From an uncultured Sulfitobacter sp. (GTDB lineage: Bacteria; Pseudomonadota; Alphaproteobacteria; Rhodobacterales; Rhodobacteraceae), in NCBI GenBank assembly GCA_905182645.1, contig CAJJCJ010000006.1, positions 186,001 to 250,000 on the forward strand: a stretch of DNA of 64,000 nt, read 5' to 3'. This document shows, piece after piece, positions 57,697-64,000 of this stretch (its first letter is position 1; each line of letters opens with the position of its first letter). The notes below the pieces were generated by a model. That model was not told the DNA's origin, searched no databases, and saw only the letters and a list, made by a program, of their open reading frames with translations. The position numbers were made by a program, and so were the translations under genes.

Positions 57697-57700
57697 CGCA

Positions 57701-57730
57701 AAAGGCCCCCAGTTTTCACTGGGGGCCTTT
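57701..57730. terminator. Intrinsic terminator, bidirectional
   Basis: A perfect 13-bp stem (57701-57713 with 57718-57730) and a TTTC loop, with A and T runs on either side. It ends rpoBC on the minus strand and the glycosyltransferase gene on the plus strand. Confidence 0.92.
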
Positions 57731-57752
57731 TTCATTTAGGTCAGACGCGGTT

Positions 57753-60700
57753 TTATTCGTCGCGGCTTTCTGGTACGTCAGCAGCGAACACATTGTCGAA
57801 CACGTCGCCTCCAACAACATCAGCGGACGGTGCGGGTGCAGCCAAAGCTGCAGCCTTCTCGGCCTCGATGCGGCGGGTTTCGACAACAACGCTATCACGA
57901 CCCGCTGCGATCTTACGCATCTGGCTAGTGGCACCACCGGTACCAGCTGGGATCAAACGACCCACGATGACGTTCTCTTTGAGACCGACCAGTTTGTCCC
58001 GCTTACCCTGAACCGATGCTTCGGTCAGAACGCGCGTTGTTTCCTGGAACGATGCCGCAGAGATAAACGAACGTGTCTGCAAGGACGCTTTAGTGATGCC
58101 TAACAAGATAGGCTCGCCTGTTGCAGGACGATCGCCACGCGCGATTGCCTTTGCATTGGCTTCATCAAATTCGGCCTTATCGACGTTCTCGCCCTTGAGC
58201 AGAACCGTGTCACCGCTGTCTTGGATTTCCCATTTCTGGAGCATCTGACGCACGATAACTTCGATGTGCTTATCGTTGATCTTAACGCCCTGCAGACGGT
58301 ACACGTCTTGGACTTCGTCGATCATGTAGTCCGCAAGCGCCTCGACACCCATAACCGCAAGAATATCGTGCGGAGCAGGGTTGCCGTCCATGATGTAATC
58401 ACCCTTCTGGACGAAATCACCTTCGACGACAGGAATATGCTTACCTTTTGGCACCATGTATTCGACCTTAATGTCCGCATCATCTGTGGACTCGATCGCG
58501 ATACGACGCTTATTTTTGTAGTCCTTCCCAAAGCGCACATAGCCATCGATTTCAGCGATGATTGCGTGGTCTTTCGGACGACGGGCTTCGAACAATTCAG
58601 CAACACGTGGCAAACCACCTGTAATATCCTTGGTCTTAGCGCCCTCACGCGGAATACGCGCAATAACGTCACCAGCTTTGACTTCTTGGCCGTCCTCAAG
58701 CGACAGAACCGCATCAACGGACATGCCGTAGGATACTGGGTTGCCGTCGTCTTTCAGAACAACTTCGCCGTCCGCACCGATCACGATGATCTTTGGTGCA
58801 AGCTCGTTGCCTTTTGGTGCCGCACGCCAGTCAGACACGATGCGCTGGGTCATACCCGTTGCATCATCTGTGTCTTCACGCAGTGCAATACCGTTGATCA
58901 GGTCAACGTACTTTGCAGTACCGGCCTTTTCCGCGATGATTGGCAGAGTGTATGGATCCCATTCGAAAAGCTTGTCGCCGCGCAAGATTTGCACGCCGTC
59001 TTTCGGGAATACCTTAGAGCCATAGCTTACCTTGTGCTTGGATAGCTCTTCGCCATTCTCGCCCATGATCGACAGGGTCATTTTCCGGCCCATAACGACG
59101 TTTTCGCCTGCTTCGTTTTCAAGCAGAACAGCGTCGTCAAAGCGCACTTCACCCGACTGGGATGCCTCGAGGAACGACTGCTGGCCACCTTGTGCAACGC
59201 CACCAATGTGGAACGTCCGCATTGTTAGCTGTGTACCAGGTTCTCCGATGGACTGTGCGGCGATAATACCGACAGCTTCACCTAGGTTCACGCGGGTACC
59301 ACGGGCCAAGTCACGGCCGTAACACATTGCGCAAACGCCATCTTCGGCTTCACATGTCAGCGGGCTGCGGATGCGCATTTTTGCGACCCCAGCGACGTCG
59401 ATCATGTCGGCCTTGCGTTCGTCGATTAGCTCGCCTGCTTCAACCAGCACTTCGTCTGTGCCCGGCTTAAGGATTTCGTCTGCAGACACACGGCCCAGCA
59501 CACGTTCCGCCAAAGATGCGACAACTTCACCGTCGTTGACTGCTGCTTCTGCAGTGATAGCAAGATCAGTTCCACAATCCACTTCACGGACGATACAATC
59601 TTGGGCAACGTCAACCAAACGACGGGTCAGATAACCGGAGTTCGCTGTCTTAAGCGCGGTATCGGACAGACCCTTACGGGCGCCGTGTGTAGAGTTAAAG
59701 TACTCAAGAACGGTCAGACCTTCTTTAAAGTTCGAGATGATTGGTGTCTCGATAATCTCGCCATTTGGCTTAGCCATCAGACCGCGCATACCGCCCAGCT
59801 GTTTCATCTGCGTGACAGAACCACGCGCACCGGAGTGAGCCATCATATAAACCGAGTTTGGTTCATTTTCAGAGCCGTCTTCGGCACGACCAGTTGTGGA
59901 AATGGTGTTCATCATCGCATCGGTGACTTTGTCGTTACACTTTGACCAAGCATCAACAACTTTGTTGTACTTTTCACCCTGAGTGATCAGGCCGTCCATG
60001 TACTGCTGTTCAAAGTCTTTCACTTGCTCGCGTGTCTCACCAACCAGTGGCCATTTGGTTTCAGGAACAACCATATCGTCCTTACCAAACGAAATACCAG
60101 CCTTAAACGCTTCACGAAAGCCCATCGTCATGATGTGGTCACAGAAGATGACGGACTCTTTTTGACCGCAATACCGGTACACGGTGTCAATGATCTGCTG
60201 CACTTCTTTCTTGCGCAGCAAACGGTTGACCAGCGCAAACGGTGCCTTTGCGTTCAGCGGCAGCAACGCACCCAGACGCAAACGGCCCGGAGTGGTTTCA
60301 AAGCGTGTCATCACTTCATTGCCTTCACCGTCAACCTGCATCATGCGGGCTTGGATGTTGGCGTGCAGGTGAACTTCACCCGCGTCCAAAGCGTGTTCTA
60401 CTTCGTCGATGTTAGAGAAGGCCATGCCTTCGCCCTTCATGCCTTCACGCATGATCGTGGTGTAATAGAGACCCAGGATCATATCCTGTGACGGCACGAT
60501 GATTGGCGCACCGTTCGCAGGCGACAGCACGTTGTTTGTGGACATCATCAGAACGCGTGCTTCAAGCTGTGCCTCGAGGGACAGCGGCACGTGAACAGCC
60601 ATTTGATCACCGTCAAAATCAGCGTTAAACGCAGAACAAACGAGCGGATGCAGCTGGATAGCCTTACCTTCGATCAGGACAGGTTCAAACGCCTGAATGC

Positions 60701-62006
60701 CAAGACGGTGCAAAGTCGGCGCACGGTTCAGCATGACTGGGTGCTCGCGGATCACCTCATCCAAGATATCCCAAACTTCTGGACGCTCTTTTTCGACCAA
60801 TTTTTTGGCTTGCTTGACCGTAGAGGACAGACCTTTTGCTTCAAGACGCGAATAGATGAACGGCTTGAACAGTTCCAACGCCATCTTTTTGGGCAAACCA
60901 CATTGGTGTAGCTTTAGCTCTGGACCAGTCACGATGACCGAACGACCAGAGAAATCGACCCGCTTACCCAAAAGGTTTTGACGGAAGCGACCCTGCTTAC
61001 CTTTCAGCATATCGCTGAGGGATTTCAATGGACGCTTATTGGCACCGGTGATGACCCGACCACGACGGCCGTTGTCGAACAACGCATCAACAGATTCCTG
61101 CAACATCCGCTTTTCGTTGCGAACGATGATGTCAGGTGCGCGCAACTCAATGAGGCGCTTCAGACGGTTGTTGCGGTTAATCACGCGGCGATACAGGTCG
61201 TTAAGGTCGGACGTCGCAAAACGACCACCATCAAGTGGAACCAATGGACGCAGCTCTGGCGGGATCACAGGGATCACTGTCAGAACCATCCATTCTGGAC
61301 GGTTACCGGATTCGATAAAGCTTTCGACGATCTTCAAACGCTTGATGATCTTCTTAGGCTTGAGTTCGCCAGTGGCTTCTTTCAGGTCAGCACGCAGCTG
61401 CTCTGCTTCGCCATCAAGGTCGATCTGGGACAGCATTTCACGAATAGCCTCGGCGCCGATGTTGGCTTGGAACGCATCCATGCCGTAAACGTCTTGGGCT
61501 TCGTAAAATTCTTCTTCTGTCATCAAGTGACCGTAAGTCAGGTCAGTCAGGCCAGGTTCGATCACGACGTAGTTTTCAAAGTACAAAATGCGTTCGAGGT
61601 CGCGCAAAGTCATGTCCAGCATCAGGCCAATGCGGGATGGCAATGATTTCAAGAACCAGATGTGTGCCACTGGAGCTGCAAGCTCGATGTGGCCCATACG
61701 TTCGCGACGTACTTTCTGGAGCGTAACTTCAACACCACATTTCTCGCAGACAACGCCGCGATACTTCATGCGCTTATATTTACCGCACAGGCATTCGTAA
61801 TCTTTGATCGGGCCAAAGATACGTGCACAGAACAGGCCGTCACGCTCAGGCTTGAACGTCCGGTAGTTAATGGTTTCCGGCTTTTTGATCTCACCGAACG
61901 ACCATGAAAGGATCCGTTCTGGTGAGGCCAAAGAGACCTTGATTTCGTCAAACGTTTTTGCCGGTGTGAGCGGGTTAAACGGGTTGTTTGTCAGTTCCTG
62001 GTTCAT
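57753..62006 (-). CDS. rpoC: RNA polymerase beta' subunit
   Basis: A 1417-residue subunit starting [20 protein letters not shown] (start 62006; an ATG two codons upstream is also in frame). The N-terminal zinc site is [20 protein letters not shown]. The catalytic Mg site is in [14 protein letters not shown]. The second zinc site has [19 protein letters not shown]. The C-terminus is Ala/Glu-rich. It follows rpoB by 55 bp. Confidence 0.98.
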   Translation of the reverse strand: MNQELTNNPFNPLTPAKTFDEIKVSLASPERILSWSFGEIKKPETINYRTFKPERDGLFCARIFGPIKDYECLCGKYKRMKYRGVVCEKCGVEVTLQKVRRERMGHIELAAPVAHIWFLKSLPSRIGLMLDMTLRDLERILYFENYVVIEPGLTDLTYGHLMTEEEFYEAQDVYGMDAFQANIGAEAIREMLSQIDLDGEAEQLRADLKEATGELKPKKIIKRLKIVESFIESGNRPEWMVLTVIPVIPPELRPLVPLDGGRFATSDLNDLYRRVINRNNRLKRLIELRAPDIIVRNEKRMLQESVDALFDNGRRGRVITGANKRPLKSLSDMLKGKQGRFRQNLLGKRVDFSGRSVIVTGPELKLHQCGLPKKMALELFKPFIYSRLEAKGLSSTVKQAKKLVEKERPEVWDILDEVIREHPVMLNRAPTLHRLGIQAFEPVLIEGKAIQLHPLVCSAFNADFDGDQMAVHVPLSLEAQLEARVLMMSTNNVLSPANGAPIIVPSQDMILGLYYTTIMREGMKGEGMAFSNIDEVEHALDAGEVHLHANIQARMMQVDGEGNEVMTRFETTPGRLRLGALLPLNAKAPFALVNRLLRKKEVQQIIDTVYRYCGQKESVIFCDHIMTMGFREAFKAGISFGKDDMVVPETKWPLVGETREQVKDFEQQYMDGLITQGEKYNKVVDAWSKCNDKVTDAMMNTISTTGRAEDGSENEPNSVYMMAHSGARGSVTQMKQLGGMRGLMAKPNGEIIETPIISNFKEGLTVLEYFNSTHGARKGLSDTALKTANSGYLTRRLVDVAQDCIVREVDCGTDLAITAEAAVNDGEVVASLAERVLGRVSADEILKPGTDEVLVEAGELIDERKADMIDVAGVAKMRIRSPLTCEAEDGVCAMCYGRDLARGTRVNLGEAVGIIAAQSIGEPGTQLTMRTFHIGGVAQGGQQSFLEASQSGEVRFDDAVLLENEAGENVVMGRKMTLSIMGENGEELSKHKVSYGSKVFPKDGVQILRGDKLFEWDPYTLPIIAEKAGTAKYVDLINGIALREDTDDATGMTQRIVSDWRAAPKGNELAPKIIVIGADGEVVLKDDGNPVSYGMSVDAVLSLEDGQEVKAGDVIARIPREGAKTKDITGGLPRVAELFEARRPKDHAIIAEIDGYVRFGKDYKNKRRIAIESTDDADIKVEYMVPKGKHIPVVEGDFVQKGDYIMDGNPAPHDILAVMGVEALADYMIDEVQDVYRLQGVKINDKHIEVIVRQMLQKWEIQDSGDTVLLKGENVDKAEFDEANAKAIARGDRPATGEPILLGITKASLQTRSFISAASFQETTRVLTEASVQGKRDKLVGLKENVIVGRLIPAGTGGATSQMRKIAAGRDSVVVETRRIEAEKAAALAAPAPSADVVGGDVFDNVFAADVPESRDE

Positions 62007-62061
62007 CTTCAATTCCTTGAATTGGGGTGCGTTAAAAGGTGGGGGAGTAAGGCGCTAGGCC

Positions 62062-64000
<1,939 letters not shown>

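Noticed and set aside
57753-62006. Long plus-strand open frames opposite rpoC (for example 58221-59045 and 60978-61646)
   Set aside because: rpoC is full length and highly conserved on the minus strand. The opposite frames have no recognisable domains and follow from codon bias.

Overview
The window is chromosomal DNA from an alphaproteobacterium of the Rhodobacteraceae (Roseobacter group). This is inferred from gene content: a dimethylglycine/sarcosine dehydrogenase-type flavoprotein, HspQ, LolA, an ATP12-type F1 assembly chaperone, an aap/bzt amino-acid ABC operon, the block rpmH-rnpA-yidD ... yidC-MOSC-engB-argB, and rpoBC followed by the str, S10, spc and alpha ribosomal genes. Base composition is moderate, with no sharp break that I can see by eye. 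No CRISPR array, intact insertion sequence, prophage or rRNA operon is visible. Species cannot be fixed from sequence alone. The number of broken genes recalls plastic cold-water genera of this group, which is only a guess.

Layout. 1-8.5 kb: catabolic and stress genes (flavoprotein plus regulator, methionine sulfoxide reductase, thiolase, gamma-glutamyltransferase family, hspQ, AEC transporter, lipoprotein lytic transglycosylase, lolA). 8.5-9.0 kb: a gene-poor stretch and tRNA-Arg(ACG). 9.1-12.7 kb: a TVP38 / pyridine nucleotide oxidoreductase / histidine kinase operon. 12.9-20.7 kb: rpmH, rnpA, yidD, an EAL protein, yidC, a MOSC protein, engB, argB, a ferredoxin-like protein and a SixA-like phosphatase, tightly packed. 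20.8-25.3 kb: the aapJQMP operon. 25.5-29.7 kb: the operon rarA-crcB-rluC-HAD-ATP12. 29.8-54.5 kb: the ribosomal supercluster, minus strand. 54.9-57.7 kb: two interrupted glycosyltransferase-type genes around an EamA permease. 57.7-64 kb: rpoC and the 3' part of rpoB.

The most unusual feature is the ribosomal region. Gene order within segments is standard, but the cluster is cut into separate transcription units: (i) rpsL-rpsG-fusA-tuf, (ii) rpsJ-rplC-rplD-rplW, (iii) rplB-rpsS-rplV-rpsC-rplP, (iv) rpmC-rpsQ-rplN-rplX-rplE-rpsN-rpsH-rplF-rplR-rpsE-rpmD, (v) rplO-secY-adk-rpsM-rpsK-rpoA-rplQ. Unrelated accessory DNA lies in each joint. Each unit ends in an intrinsic terminator. Upstream of each first gene I can see a promoter-like pair, several of the form TTGCC(A/C)-N17-TATACG.

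The accessory DNA beside or between these units carries many broken genes. ppk2 and a family-2 glycosyltransferase each have a frameshift that fits loss of a 2-base repeat unit. A rhamnosyltransferase-like gene, a secreted protein gene and two small unknown genes have in-frame stops of all three types. Core genes are intact. This suggests insertion tolerated only at operon boundaries, followed by decay. A sequencing-error explanation for individual cases needs read-level checks.
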